This document shows positions 1-5,938 of a stretch of 5,938 nt of DNA, in pieces. The first letter of the stretch is position 1. Each line of letters starts with the position of its first letter. The notes under the pieces were generated by a model, which was not told the DNA's origin, searched no databases, and saw nothing but the letters and a program-made list of their open reading frames with translations. Source of the stretch: Candidatus Latescibacterota bacterium (GTDB lineage Bacteria; JAAXHH01; JACQVL01); the NCBI GenBank assembly GCA_016209865.1, contig JACQVL010000092.1, positions 1-5,938 on the forward strand, written 5' to 3'. The position numbers and the translations under genes were made by a program.

Positions 1-836
1 CGGTCGTCTGCTACGACTTGCTGTACATCCTGATGATGCGATTAGACGCCCTGATGCTCGGCTACTACCTCCCCGCCGTGCAGGTCGGGATTTACGGCAT
101 CGCCGTCGAGATCGCGCTCCTGACGAAAAAAATCCGGCACTGGTTCGAGCCGATCTTCGCGCCCATCATCTCCGAACTGCATCACCAACGGCAGATGAAC
201 CGGCTCGAGGAGAACTTCTCCCTCGTCACCCGATGGTTCCTGACGATCACCATCCCCTTCTTCTTCGGCATCGTCCTGATCGGCCGGGACCTGCTGGCGG
301 TGTTCGGGCCGGAGTTCACCGTCGGCGGCCTCAGCCTGACCTTGCTGACCCTGAGCCAGATTCTCTACGGCAGTATGGGCTCCGGCGACCTGCTGCTTCT
401 GATGGCCGGCCATCCCTACTTGAACCTGATGAACACCGCCCTCGTCCTGGTGCTCAACTTCGGACTGGGACTGTTTCTCATCCCACGGTACGGGATGGTG
501 GGCGCGGCGGCCGGAACCTTCGCGTCCTTTGCCGTGTTGAGTCTCATACGGCTCGTCGAAGTGTACCTGCTCCTCCGCATCCACCCATTCCGGCAGCAGC
601 TCATCAAGCCGGTCGTGGCCGGGCTGGTCGCGTTCCTGTTCACGGCCGTCGTCCGGTCGATGTACCCGGTCCACAGCCTCGTCAGTGTGATCGTGTACAG
701 CCTGCTGTTCATGATCGGCTACGTCGTGATACTGGTGCGGTTGGGACTGGAGGAGGAAGATCGTCAACTCTTGCGCGCGGGCTGGGACCGGCTGCGCTCC
801 CGGTCGTGGGACCGTGTGGCGAAGCGCGCAGCGTAA
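1..836 (+). CDS. Polysaccharide flippase (MOP/Wzx-like), 3' part, partial at left edge
   Basis: This is the C-terminal part of a multi-pass membrane protein, probably an oligosaccharide flippase of the MOP (Wzx/MATE-like) superfamily that moves lipid-linked glycan units across the inner membrane. The frame is open from the first complete codon (nt 3) with no stop upstream, so the real start lies outside the window and the TTG at 18 need not be an initiator. Counting from that codon, hydrophobic segments lie near residues 71-89, 102-118, 137-155, 160-182, 198-214 and 220-240, followed by a charged tail rich in Arg and Asp/Glu that is presumably cytoplasmic. The stretch DALMLGYYLP followed by VGIYGIA, and the loop FGPEF, are typical of the C-terminal half of polysaccharide exporters. 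The gene ends with tandem stops TAA TAG (834-839), 14 nt before the radical SAM gene. The superfamily is fairly sure; the transported glycan is unknown. Confidence 0.85.
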   Translation, partial: VVCYDLLYILMMRLDALMLGYYLPAVQVGIYGIAVEIALLTKKIRHWFEPIFAPIISELHHQRQMNRLEENFSLVTRWFLTITIPFFFGIVLIGRDLLAVFGPEFTVGGLSLTLLTLSQILYGSMGSGDLLLLMAGHPYLNLMNTALVLVLNFGLGLFLIPRYGMVGAAAGTFASFAVLSLIRLVEVYLLLRIHPFRQQLIKPVVAGLVAFLFTAVVRSMYPVHSLVSVIVYSLLFMIGYVVILVRLGLEEEDRQLLRAGWDRLRSRSWDRVAKRAA

Positions 837-850
837 TAGATCGGAACCTC

Positions 851-1903
851 ATGATGCCATTTTGGGCGAAGATGCTCAAGCGGACGGTCGATCAGCTCCC
901 GATCGCCTGCCATCTCTACGTGACGGATCAATGTAACCTGGACTGCCATTACTGCACCGAATACGATAACAGCGTCCCGCATCCCCGTCTGGACGACCTG
1001 AAGCGGTGGATTCACAAAATCAGCGACCTGGGATGCCTGCGGATCGGCCTTCAGGGCGGGGAACCGTTGCTCCACCCGGACATCGTGGACATCGTCCGGC
1101 ACTGTACATCGCTCGGCCTGCGGACGAGCATGTCCACGAACGGGTTCAGGCTGACGCCGGAGCTGGTGCAGGCGCTGGAAGAGGCCGGACTGGATTCGCT
1201 CCAGCTCTCGGTCGACCGGATGACCCCCATCCCGTCAACCCGGAAAGCCCTCAAGACGGTCATCCCGAAGATCGAATACCTGAAACGGTCGAGGATTCCG
1301 TTCCATCTCACTGGCGTCTTGTTCCACGAAACCCTGCCGGAAGCCCAGGAGGTGCTCCAGTACGGTCTCTCCAACGGGATTTCGACACACACCCGTCTCG
1401 TGCACGTCGGCCCGGACGGGAGTTCAGGCGTCAGCGCCGGGGAACAGGGCGCACTGGCGTCGTTCATCGATACGATGGAGCAGGACAAACGGCAGGGACA
1501 CAAGGTCCGGACGAGCAAGGCGATCCTCGACTACCAGCGCGCGATGCTCAACGACCAGTCCGTCGAATGGACGTGCGTGGCCGGGTACAAATACTTTTTC
1601 GTCTCCGCCCAGGGCAAGTTCTGGCTGTGCAGCATGAACCGCCAGCCCGGACTGGACATCATGGCGGTCACCCCTGACCTCTTGAAGAGCTATTTCCATA
1701 AAAAGGAATGCCAGGATGGGTGCGGGGTGTACTGCGTCGTGGAGACGTCGCTGTTTCACAACCATCCCGCCCAGTTCTTAGCGCAGGAAGGATGGGAACG
1801 GGTTCAGCAGCGCTTAGCTCGATTCCGGAACGGGACGACAGCCGCAGGCACGGGCGACGACGGAGGAAGAGAGAATGTCCTATCAGGAAGCCGTAGCGTC
1901 TGA
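851..1903 (+). CDS. Radical SAM protein with atypical SPASM/twitch-like C-terminus
   Basis: A 350-residue radical SAM enzyme of unknown substrate. The cluster motif CNLDCHYC (Cys28, Cys32, Cys35; CX3CX2C) should bind the [4Fe-4S] cluster that cleaves S-adenosylmethionine; GGEP at 69-72 is the usual SAM-contacting motif, and STNG (95-98) and LSVD (119-122) fit later strands of the barrel. The C-terminal part has Cys242-X12-Gly-X4-Cys260, matching the first half of a SPASM signature, then Cys287-X3-Cys291-X3-Cys295 where SPASM proteins usually have CX2CX5CX3C. An auxiliary iron-sulfur cluster is therefore likely, but its ligation is non-standard. ATG 851 follows the flippase stop after 14 nt; ATG 854 is an equally good start, since the weak GGAA at 843-846 is better spaced from it. 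The open frame continues far upstream inside the flippase gene, but that part is a shadow. The last 29 nt overlap the methyltransferase gene. Context suggests glycan or glycan-precursor modification (inference). Confidence 0.9.
   Translation: MMPFWAKMLKRTVDQLPIACHLYVTDQCNLDCHYCTEYDNSVPHPRLDDLKRWIHKISDLGCLRIGLQGGEPLLHPDIVDIVRHCTSLGLRTSMSTNGFRLTPELVQALEEAGLDSLQLSVDRMTPIPSTRKALKTVIPKIEYLKRSRIPFHLTGVLFHETLPEAQEVLQYGLSNGISTHTRLVHVGPDGSSGVSAGEQGALASFIDTMEQDKRQGHKVRTSKAILDYQRAMLNDQSVEWTCVAGYKYFFVSAQGKFWLCSMNRQPGLDIMAVTPDLLKSYFHKKECQDGCGVYCVVETSLFHNHPAQFLAQEGWERVQQRLARFRNGTTAAGTGDDGGRENVLSGSRSV
1862..1866 (+). promoter_or_regulatory. Shine-Dalgarno site for the first methyltransferase
   Basis: GGAGG lies inside the 3' end of the radical SAM gene, 8 nt before the ATG at 1875. 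It is a near-perfect ribosome binding site and fixes the methyltransferase start despite the 29-nt overlap of the two genes. Confidence 0.8.
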
Positions 1904-2669
1904 GGTCCGCGAGACCAACCGGACGTTCTACGCCGATTACTACCACCGGCCGCTCTTCAACCTGCGCTACGAATACCTCTACCGGCGGCAGCTCTTCACA
2001 GAGACGCTGCTGAAGCTGGGGATTCCGAGGTCGGGACAACGGGTGCTCGACGCGGGGTTCGGCTACGGAGACCTGCTGTTCCTGTTCGACCCGTCCTGCG
2101 ACCTTCACGGGCTTGAGATCTCCCCGTCGGCCGTCGAACAGGCCCGGGCGCGGGCGGCCAGCGGCGGCTACGCTCAGGCCACGTTCACGGAACACGACCT
2201 GCACAACCTGATCCCCTACGCGGATGACACATTCGACGTGGCGATCTGTTCGCACACCCTGGAACATATCGAGAACACGGATGACGTGGTGGCGGACTTC
2301 TATCGCGTCCTAAAGGCTCAGGGGGTCCTGTTCGTGTTTCTCCCGATCAACGAGGAATCGTTCCACTGTGAGAAATCCAAGCACATCTGGAAATTCACGA
2401 CGGACAACTTCTGTCAGATGGCGGAACGATGCGGGTTTCGCACGGTCTCCGTCCTGGAACACCAGTTTTTCGACATGCCGTTCAAGGCGTTCGTCCCGTT
2501 CGGGCGTCGCCATCCCGTGTTCGACGTGCTGCGCCGCATCGTCCAGTATACGCTCGGCCTGTTCATCGTGAGGGTGGGGGGACGGCGGATCGATCAGCTC
2601 CTGGAGCGATTGCACTGCCCGGCGACCTGTCTGCTCATCGTCTTGAGGAAGGAGCCCGCGTCGTGTTGA
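1875..2669 (+). CDS. Class I SAM-dependent methyltransferase
   Basis: A 264-residue methyltransferase of the Methyltransf_11/UbiE-like class I fold. Motif I is VLDAGFGYGD at 57-66 (the glycine-rich SAM loop), the acidic residue after strand 2 is Glu81 in HGLEIS, and the FDVAICSHTLEHI stretch at 120-132 is the usual motif at strand 4. It is followed by DFYRVLKAQGVLFVFLP (141-157), the typical 'leader makes a report' helix and strand 5. The distal 100 residues are family-specific and probably define the acceptor. Methyl transfer from SAM to a sugar hydroxyl or an acceptor in the same glycan pathway is inferred from position only. The start at 1875 has a strong ribosome site and lies inside the radical SAM gene; the 3' end overlaps the next gene by 7 nt. 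No transmembrane segment or signal peptide is seen, so it should be cytoplasmic. Confidence 0.9.
   Translation: MSYQEAVASEVRETNRTFYADYYHRPLFNLRYEYLYRRQLFTETLLKLGIPRSGQRVLDAGFGYGDLLFLFDPSCDLHGLEISPSAVEQARARAASGGYAQATFTEHDLHNLIPYADDTFDVAICSHTLEHIENTDDVVADFYRVLKAQGVLFVFLPINEESFHCEKSKHIWKFTTDNFCQMAERCGFRTVSVLEHQFFDMPFKAFVPFGRRHPVFDVLRRIVQYTLGLFIVRVGGRRIDQLLERLHCPATCLLIVLRKEPASC
2651..2654 (+). promoter_or_regulatory. Ribosome site that decides the GTG start of the first glycosyltransferase
   Basis: GGAG, within the purine run 2645-2654, lies 8 nt before GTG 2663 inside the end of the methyltransferase gene. It favours GTG 2663 over the in-frame TTG 2666; no in-frame ATG lies near this site. Confidence 0.7.
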
Positions 2670-3898
2670 CGGCGGTGGAGCCCCAGGCCGCGCGTTCGTT
2701 TTCTTCGACGGCGTCCCGTGCCTCTCGGACCGTCCTCTTCTTGACGAGCTGCGTCCGGGGCGGGGGACCTGGCTGGAGCTTGTTTTACCTGCTGAAACAC
2801 CTGGACCGCTCCCGGGTCGAGCCGGTCGTCGTCCTCCCAGCCGCCGGAGTCCTGGCCGGGCGGTTGGACGAGATTCAGGTCCGGTATCACATCATCCCGC
2901 ACCTGCCGGAACGGCTCTATACTCTCCGGGTTGCGGGCGCGGGCCGGCTCCAGAAGCCGATCTCCGCCCTGTGGAACGCGTTCGATGGAGTCCGGGCGTT
3001 CGTCGCCTTGATGCGATTCATCCGGTCTGAGCGTGTCGATGCCATCTATTGCAACAACATGCTCGTCAAGCCCATCGGCGCGTTCGCGGGCCAGCTCACG
3101 GGGACGCCGATTGTGTTTCACTGCCGGAATATCCATCAGTCGTTCGTCCGGCGGAGGTTGTTCGTCCAGCTCGCCCGATTGCCCGCCGTTAAGCGGGTGG
3201 TGTGCATCTCGAACGCCACCGAGCGGGCGTACCGCTTCTCCGGCAAGACGGTGGTCATCCCGAACGGGGTCGACCTGGACGAGTACCACCCGGAGAAGGT
3301 GGACGGCCGGCTTCGCGCGGAGCTGGGACTGGATGAGGACACGTTCGTCGTGGGATATGTCGGCCGGATCGTCCCATGGAAAGGGGTCGATGTCCTGCTC
3401 GACGCCGCCCGCCTCGTCCTCCAGTCTGACCGGCGGGCAGTCTTCTGCCTGATCGGGTCGAACCCGGTCGGCGCGACGCGGGACATCCGGAGCGCGTATG
3501 AACAGCAAGCGGCTGCGTACGGGATCGCGGACCGCGTCTCTTTTCTCGGGTTCCGGGAAGACATCCGGCCGTACGTGCGCGATTTCGACCTGCTGGTGCT
3601 GCCGTCGAAGGAGCCGGAACCGTTCGGACGGGTGAACATCGAGGCGATGGCGATGGGCGTGCCCGTCATCGCGACGGCGCATGGCGGGCCGCGCGAGATC
3701 ATCGACGACGGGGTGGACGGGGTCTTGGTCCCTCCGAATGACGCGGCGGCGTTAGCGCGCGCGATCCTGGCGATGATGGCTTCCCCCGATCTGCAGAAAC
3801 AGCTCGGAGGACGAGGCCGACAGAAGGTGCATCAGCGGTTCGACGCGCGGGGGGTGGCGCGGCGGATAGGAGAGATCATCTGGACGACAGCACGATGA
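2663..3898 (+). CDS. Glycosyltransferase, GT-B fold, family 4-like (GTG start)
   Basis: A 411-residue retaining glycosyltransferase of the GT4 type, likely transferring a sugar from a nucleotide-sugar donor to a growing lipid-linked glycan at the inner face of the membrane. The N-terminal (acceptor) domain begins after a Ser/Ala-rich lead of about 22 residues with VLFLTSCVRGGGPGWS (24-39), whose glycine-rich loop is typical. The hinge IPNGVD lies at 199-204. The donor domain has VGRIVPWKG (233-241) with Arg235 and Lys240 as expected phosphate contacts, and the EX7E motif EPFGRVNIE with Glu319 and Glu327, followed by GVPVIATAHGGPREII, the usual donor-binding loop. Length is normal for the family. 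GTG 2663 is chosen because it follows a well-placed GGAG; it overlaps the methyltransferase by 7 nt. The stop overlaps the next start as ATGA. GC is about 67% over nt 2701-2940. Donor and acceptor cannot be told. Confidence 0.92.
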   Translation: MLTAVEPQAARSFSSTASRASRTVLFLTSCVRGGGPGWSLFYLLKHLDRSRVEPVVVLPAAGVLAGRLDEIQVRYHIIPHLPERLYTLRVAGAGRLQKPISALWNAFDGVRAFVALMRFIRSERVDAIYCNNMLVKPIGAFAGQLTGTPIVFHCRNIHQSFVRRRLFVQLARLPAVKRVVCISNATERAYRFSGKTVVIPNGVDLDEYHPEKVDGRLRAELGLDEDTFVVGYVGRIVPWKGVDVLLDAARLVLQSDRRAVFCLIGSNPVGATRDIRSAYEQQAAAYGIADRVSFLGFREDIRPYVRDFDLLVLPSKEPEPFGRVNIEAMAMGVPVIATAHGGPREIIDDGVDGVLVPPNDAAALARAILAMMASPDLQKQLGGRGRQKVHQRFDARGVARRIGEIIWTTAR

Positions 3899-3966
3899 AT
3901 CAGTCAGGCACGATCGTCTACATTCTGGGGTATTTCCCCAAAGTCTCGGAGACGTTCATCCTGCGC
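3895..3966 (+). repeat. Direct repeat, copy 1: conserved start of paralogous glycosyltransferase genes
   Basis: These first 24 codons match nt 5867-5938 at 66 of 72 positions (21 of 24 residues). Upstream of the ATG the similarity falls away after the three bases ACG. The right limit of the repeat cannot be seen because the window ends inside copy 2. Confidence 0.9.
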
Positions 3967-5154
3967 GAGGTTGTGGGGTTGCGTCGGAAGGGCCTGTCCA
4001 TCACCGTGGTGGCGCTCAACTGGGGCCATCAGGAGGGGTTATCGCCGGAAGAAGTGGCATGTGTGCGGGACGCGCGCTTCGTCCCGCCCCTCTTCTTGCC
4101 CACGGTGCTCTGGGCGAACCTTGTGGCCTGCCTGACATCGCCCCGGCGCTACGTGAAGGCGTTCATGCGGATTATGGGACAACCCCACCGGAGCCTGTAT
4201 TTCTACCTGCGCGCGCTGTACCACGTGTTGGCGGTTGGCGCCATCGCCCGGCTCCTGTCGAACGGCCAGCCGGTCGCCCACGTGCACGGGCATTTTGCGT
4301 CCCTGCCGACCGAAGTGACGATGGGCGTGGCGGCGTTTCTGGATGTGCCGTTCAGCTTCACGGCGCACGCCAAGGACATCTACGTCGATGCGAACGCCCT
4401 CCGCGAGAAGATGCGGGCGGCCCGGTTTGTCGTGACGTGTAGTGATTACAACGCCCGGTACCTGCGTGCGCTCTGTCCTGAAGCCCATCAGGAGCATGTG
4501 GTCGTCGTACGCTGCGGCGTCCCGATAGAGGAAATAGAATGGGCGGCCCCGAGATCATCCCCCCGACCACTGATTTTGTCAGTGGGACGGCTGGTTGAAA
4601 AGAAGGCACACCGCTACCTGATCGAGGCCTGCGGACTGCTGAAAGACGAAGGCCTCGCATTTCAATGCCTCATCATCGGTGACGGTCCGCTTCGAGGTGT
4701 CCTGGCGGCGGAGATTACACGGAGGCATCTCCACGATTGTGTCACATTACACGGAGGCGTACCGTATCGGCAGGTAACGGAATTTTATCGTCGGGCGACG
4801 ATGTTTGTCTTGCCCAGTCTAATCACCGATAAGGGAGACCGGGAGGGCCTGCCCGTCGTGCTGATCGAGGCCATGGCGTTCGGTGTTCCCGTGATTTCGA
4901 GTCCGACCTCTGGCATCCCGGAACTGGTCGTGGACAACGAGACCGGGCTGTTAGTCCCGCCTGCCGATGCCCAGGCTCTCGCTCGGGCCATGGTGAAAGA
5001 GATACGGGATGAGTCGCTCAGACACAGACTATCGGCAGGCGGCAGAGCCAAAGTCGAGGCGGAATTTGACTTAGAACAGAACGCCGCAAAACTCATGGCG
5101 CTCTTCGAGGAGCGTATTCCCCTCTGGCCGTCATTGACGCTCCAACCCGCTTAA
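3895..5154 (+). CDS. Glycosyltransferase, GT-B fold, family 4-like, WcaL-type
   Basis: A 419-residue GT4-type glycosyltransferase. The opening GTIVYILGYFPKVSETFILRE is typical of the exopolysaccharide and colanic-acid glycosyltransferases related to WcaL. HVHGHFAS (129-136) and FTAHAKDIY (155-163) are further hallmarks of this group. The donor domain shows SVGRLVEKKAH (229-239) with Arg232 and Lys236 or Lys237, IIGDGPLR (260-267), and the EX7E motif EGLPVVLIE with Glu317 and Glu325, then GVPVISSPTSGIPELV. Length is normal. The ATG overlaps the previous stop (ATGA) and lacks a well-placed ribosome site (AGGAGA at 3868-3873 is about 21 nt away), so translation probably depends on coupling. Its first 24 codons recur almost exactly at 5867, marking a paralogue downstream. 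GC is about 59-61% in blocks counted, lower than in the gene before. Specific sugar unknown. Confidence 0.92.
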   Translation: MNQSGTIVYILGYFPKVSETFILREVVGLRRKGLSITVVALNWGHQEGLSPEEVACVRDARFVPPLFLPTVLWANLVACLTSPRRYVKAFMRIMGQPHRSLYFYLRALYHVLAVGAIARLLSNGQPVAHVHGHFASLPTEVTMGVAAFLDVPFSFTAHAKDIYVDANALREKMRAARFVVTCSDYNARYLRALCPEAHQEHVVVVRCGVPIEEIEWAAPRSSPRPLILSVGRLVEKKAHRYLIEACGLLKDEGLAFQCLIIGDGPLRGVLAAEITRRHLHDCVTLHGGVPYRQVTEFYRRATMFVLPSLITDKGDREGLPVVLIEAMAFGVPVISSPTSGIPELVVDNETGLLVPPADAQALARAMVKEIRDESLRHRLSAGGRAKVEAEFDLEQNAAKLMALFEERIPLWPSLTLQPA

Positions 5155-5160
5155 CTGTCG

Positions 5161-5766
5161 ATGTTTATCGATGAAGCTTTGTGGATTCACGATGTCTTAT
5201 CTCAGATTCCACTGCCAGCGAGGATGACTCTCCTGGACGTGGGATCATCGACCGCGCACTTTCGTCAGATCGAGCAGCCTCATATCGATCGGTATCTCTT
5301 TCGTCCCCTCGAAGCGCAGGGGGTCTCGATCGTCCATCTGGACGCGAAAGACGCAGCTGGCGTTGATGTGGTATACGACATTGGGAATCACGATCATGAG
5401 TTAGCGATCGGGCCGTTTGATGTGGTAATCTGCTGTAACCTGTTAGAACATGTGGTGAACAGAGACAAAGCACTCCACCGATTACGTCAGTGGGTCAAAC
5501 CACAGGGGTATCTGTTGATCACAGTACCGCACGTCTATAGGCGGCATCTGGATCCGATTGATACGATGTACCGGCCCTCTAATCGTGATCTGGCGGTGCT
5601 CTTTCCGCATGACCGGATTATTCGATCGGAGATCGTGACGGTGCACCATGTCAAAGAGTATACGAAGCGAGGCTTCTATCGCTATCTTCAGTATGTGATC
5701 CCATCGCTCAGATGGAAGGTCAGTTGTGTGCTGGTACAGCGATCACGCGTCGTGATCGAGGCCTGA
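5161..5766 (+). CDS. Small class I SAM-dependent methyltransferase
   Basis: A 201-residue protein with a class I methyltransferase core. Motif I is LLDVGSSTAHFR at 24-35, a glycine-poor version of the SAM loop (Asp26, Gly28, then Ser-Ser-Thr-Ala). Asp61 in VHLDAKD is the likely acidic SAM-ribose contact at the end of strand 2, and FDVVICCNLLEHV at 86-98 is the strand 4 motif, followed by LRQWVKPQGYLLITVPH (108-124). The tail after residue 130, with several His, Arg and Tyr, differs from the methyltransferase at 1875, so the two are probably not recent copies. The role is presumably methylation of a glycan or related acceptor (inference). The start lies 6 nt after the previous stop and has no ribosome site, so coupled translation is likely; Met22 is too close to motif I to be a convincing start. 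GC is about 52% over the first 480 nt, clearly below the left part of the window. Confidence 0.85.
   Translation: MFIDEALWIHDVLSQIPLPARMTLLDVGSSTAHFRQIEQPHIDRYLFRPLEAQGVSIVHLDAKDAAGVDVVYDIGNHDHELAIGPFDVVICCNLLEHVVNRDKALHRLRQWVKPQGYLLITVPHVYRRHLDPIDTMYRPSNRDLAVLFPHDRIIRSEIVTVHHVKEYTKRGFYRYLQYVIPSLRWKVSCVLVQRSRVVIEA
5740..5758. repeat. Perfect 8-bp inverted repeat with 3-nt loop
   Basis: CGATCACG and CGTGATCG flank a CGT loop, just inside the 3' end of the second methyltransferase gene (stop 5764-5766). In RNA it could form a short GC-containing hairpin. No T run follows directly (the nearest, seven T, is at 5801-5807), so it is not a standard terminator. It could be an RNA stability element, a protein-binding palindrome, or chance. 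Confidence 0.55.
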
Positions 5767-5777
5767 ACAACGGGGAC

Positions 5778-5870
5778 ATGGTGCACAATGGTCCGGATGA
5801 TTTTTTTGTCGTCAAAGAGCACGTGAGCGACAGTCTGGACCTGTTAGGGGTGTGTCGAAAAGGACGATGA
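5778..5870 (+). CDS. Possible 30-residue small ORF overlapping the next start
   Basis: ATG 5778 opens a frame of 30 codons ending in TGA 5868-5870, which overlaps ATG 5867 of the next glycosyltransferase as ATGA, the same junction type as at 3895-3898. The peptide starts MVHNGPDDFFVVKEHVSD and is not recognised; it has no signal or membrane segment. A GGGG lies only 2 nt before the ATG, too close for a good ribosome site. The same frame can extend back to ATG 5712 inside the methyltransferase gene (52 codons). It might be a coupling leader, the remnant tail of a lost gene, or chance. It fills most of the 100-nt spacer 5767-5866, in which I see no convincing promoter. Confidence 0.2.
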   Translation: MVHNGPDDFFVVKEHVSDSLDLLGVCRKGR

Positions 5871-5938
5871 ACCAGTCAGGGACGATCGTCTACATTCTGG
5901 GGTCTTTCCCCACGCTCTCGGAGACGTTCATCCTGCGC
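5867..5938 (+). CDS. Second WcaL-type glycosyltransferase, first 24 codons only, cut by window edge
   Basis: ATG 5867 opens MNQSGTIVYILGSFPTLSET and continues to the window end. It matches the start of the glycosyltransferase at 3895 with only three residue changes (Tyr to Ser, Lys to Thr, Val to Leu), so it is almost certainly a paralogous GT4-type enzyme of the same group. AGGA at 5861-5864 is only 2 nt before the ATG, closer than usual for a ribosome site; GTG 5852 is in frame but has no better site, and homology favours ATG 5867. The gene lies 100 nt after the methyltransferase, the widest gap in the window. Whether it is full length cannot be seen. Confidence 0.8.
   Translation, partial: MNQSGTIVYILGSFPTLSETFILR
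5867..5938 (+). repeat. Direct repeat, copy 2
   Basis: This is the partner of nt 3895-3966, in the same orientation with starts 1972 nt apart. The six differences comprise two silent third-position changes (Asn and Gly codons) and four bases in three changed codons. Confidence 0.9.

Noticed and set aside
233-850. Open frame upstream of the radical SAM start
   Set aside because: It runs inside the flippase gene, is rich in Pro/Arg/Gly without domain signals, and the radical SAM fold is complete from ATG 851.
1006-1677. Second plus-strand open frame (223 codons) inside the radical SAM gene
   Set aside because: Its product has no recognisable motif and has the Pro/Arg/Gly-rich look of an out-of-frame translation; the radical SAM frame carries the CX3CX2C and GGEP motifs.
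2594-3682. Long minus-strand open frame (362 codons) opposite the first glycosyltransferase
   Set aside because: The plus strand encodes a complete GT4 protein with all expected motifs. The antisense frame gives a low-complexity, Arg/Asp/Pro-rich product typical of shadows in GC-rich genes.
4714-4758. 13-nt direct repeat ATTACACGGAGGC at 4714-4726 and 4746-4758
   Set aside because: The copies are 32 nt apart and in different reading frames within the glycosyltransferase gene, so they encode unrelated residues. One 13-mer match somewhere in a window this size is not surprising.
5774-5807. Possible intrinsic terminator: GGACAT pairing with ATGGTCC (one bulge), then seven T at 5801-5807
   Set aside because: The stem is short and bulged, and six bases (GGATGA) separate it from the T run, so it does not meet the usual form of an intrinsic terminator.
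5767-5866. Promoter for the last glycosyltransferase gene
   Set aside because: No pair of -35 and -10 like hexamers at suitable spacing could be found; TGTTAG near 5842 has only three matches to the -10 consensus and no partner.

Overview
The window is a six-gene stretch, plus the first 24 codons of a seventh, from a bacterial surface-polysaccharide (capsule, exopolysaccharide or O-antigen type) biosynthesis locus. All genes are on the + strand and packed like one operon. The organism cannot be named from this sequence. The GC-rich DNA (about 67% in a hand-counted 240-nt block of the first glycosyltransferase), clear Shine-Dalgarno sites, and a flippase next to GT-B glycosyltransferases suggest a Gram-negative-type bacterium; Nitrospirota or a relative is only an impression.

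Layout: (1) the 3' part of a multi-pass flippase, 1-836; (2) a radical SAM protein with an atypical SPASM/twitch-like cysteine tail, 851-1903; (3) a class I SAM-dependent methyltransferase, 1875-2669; (4) a GT4-type glycosyltransferase with a GTG start, 2663-3898; (5) a second GT4-type glycosyltransferase resembling WcaL-like exopolysaccharide enzymes, 3895-5154; (6) a second, unrelated-looking class I methyltransferase, 5161-5766; (7) after a 100-nt spacer holding a possible 30-codon ORF, the start of a close paralogue of gene 5, 5867 to the window edge. Junctions 2/3, 3/4 and 4/5 overlap by 29, 7 and 4 nt, and 5/6 are 6 nt apart, so transcription and probably translation are coupled.

Likely joint role (inference): the glycosyltransferases add successive sugars to a lipid-linked repeat unit on the cytoplasmic side. 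The two methyltransferases and the radical SAM enzyme may modify sugars, the chain end or a precursor, and the flippase moves the product across the membrane. The substrates cannot be read from the sequence.

The most notable points are the near-identical start of genes 5 and 7 (66 of 72 nt, 21 of 24 residues) on either side of a methyltransferase gene, the non-canonical C-terminal cysteine pattern of the radical SAM protein, and a fall in GC from about 67% (gene 4) through about 59-61% (gene 5) to about 52% (gene 6). Together these suggest that the right part of the locus was assembled by duplication and/or transfer. No RNA gene, CRISPR array, insertion sequence, convincing promoter or convincing terminator was seen.
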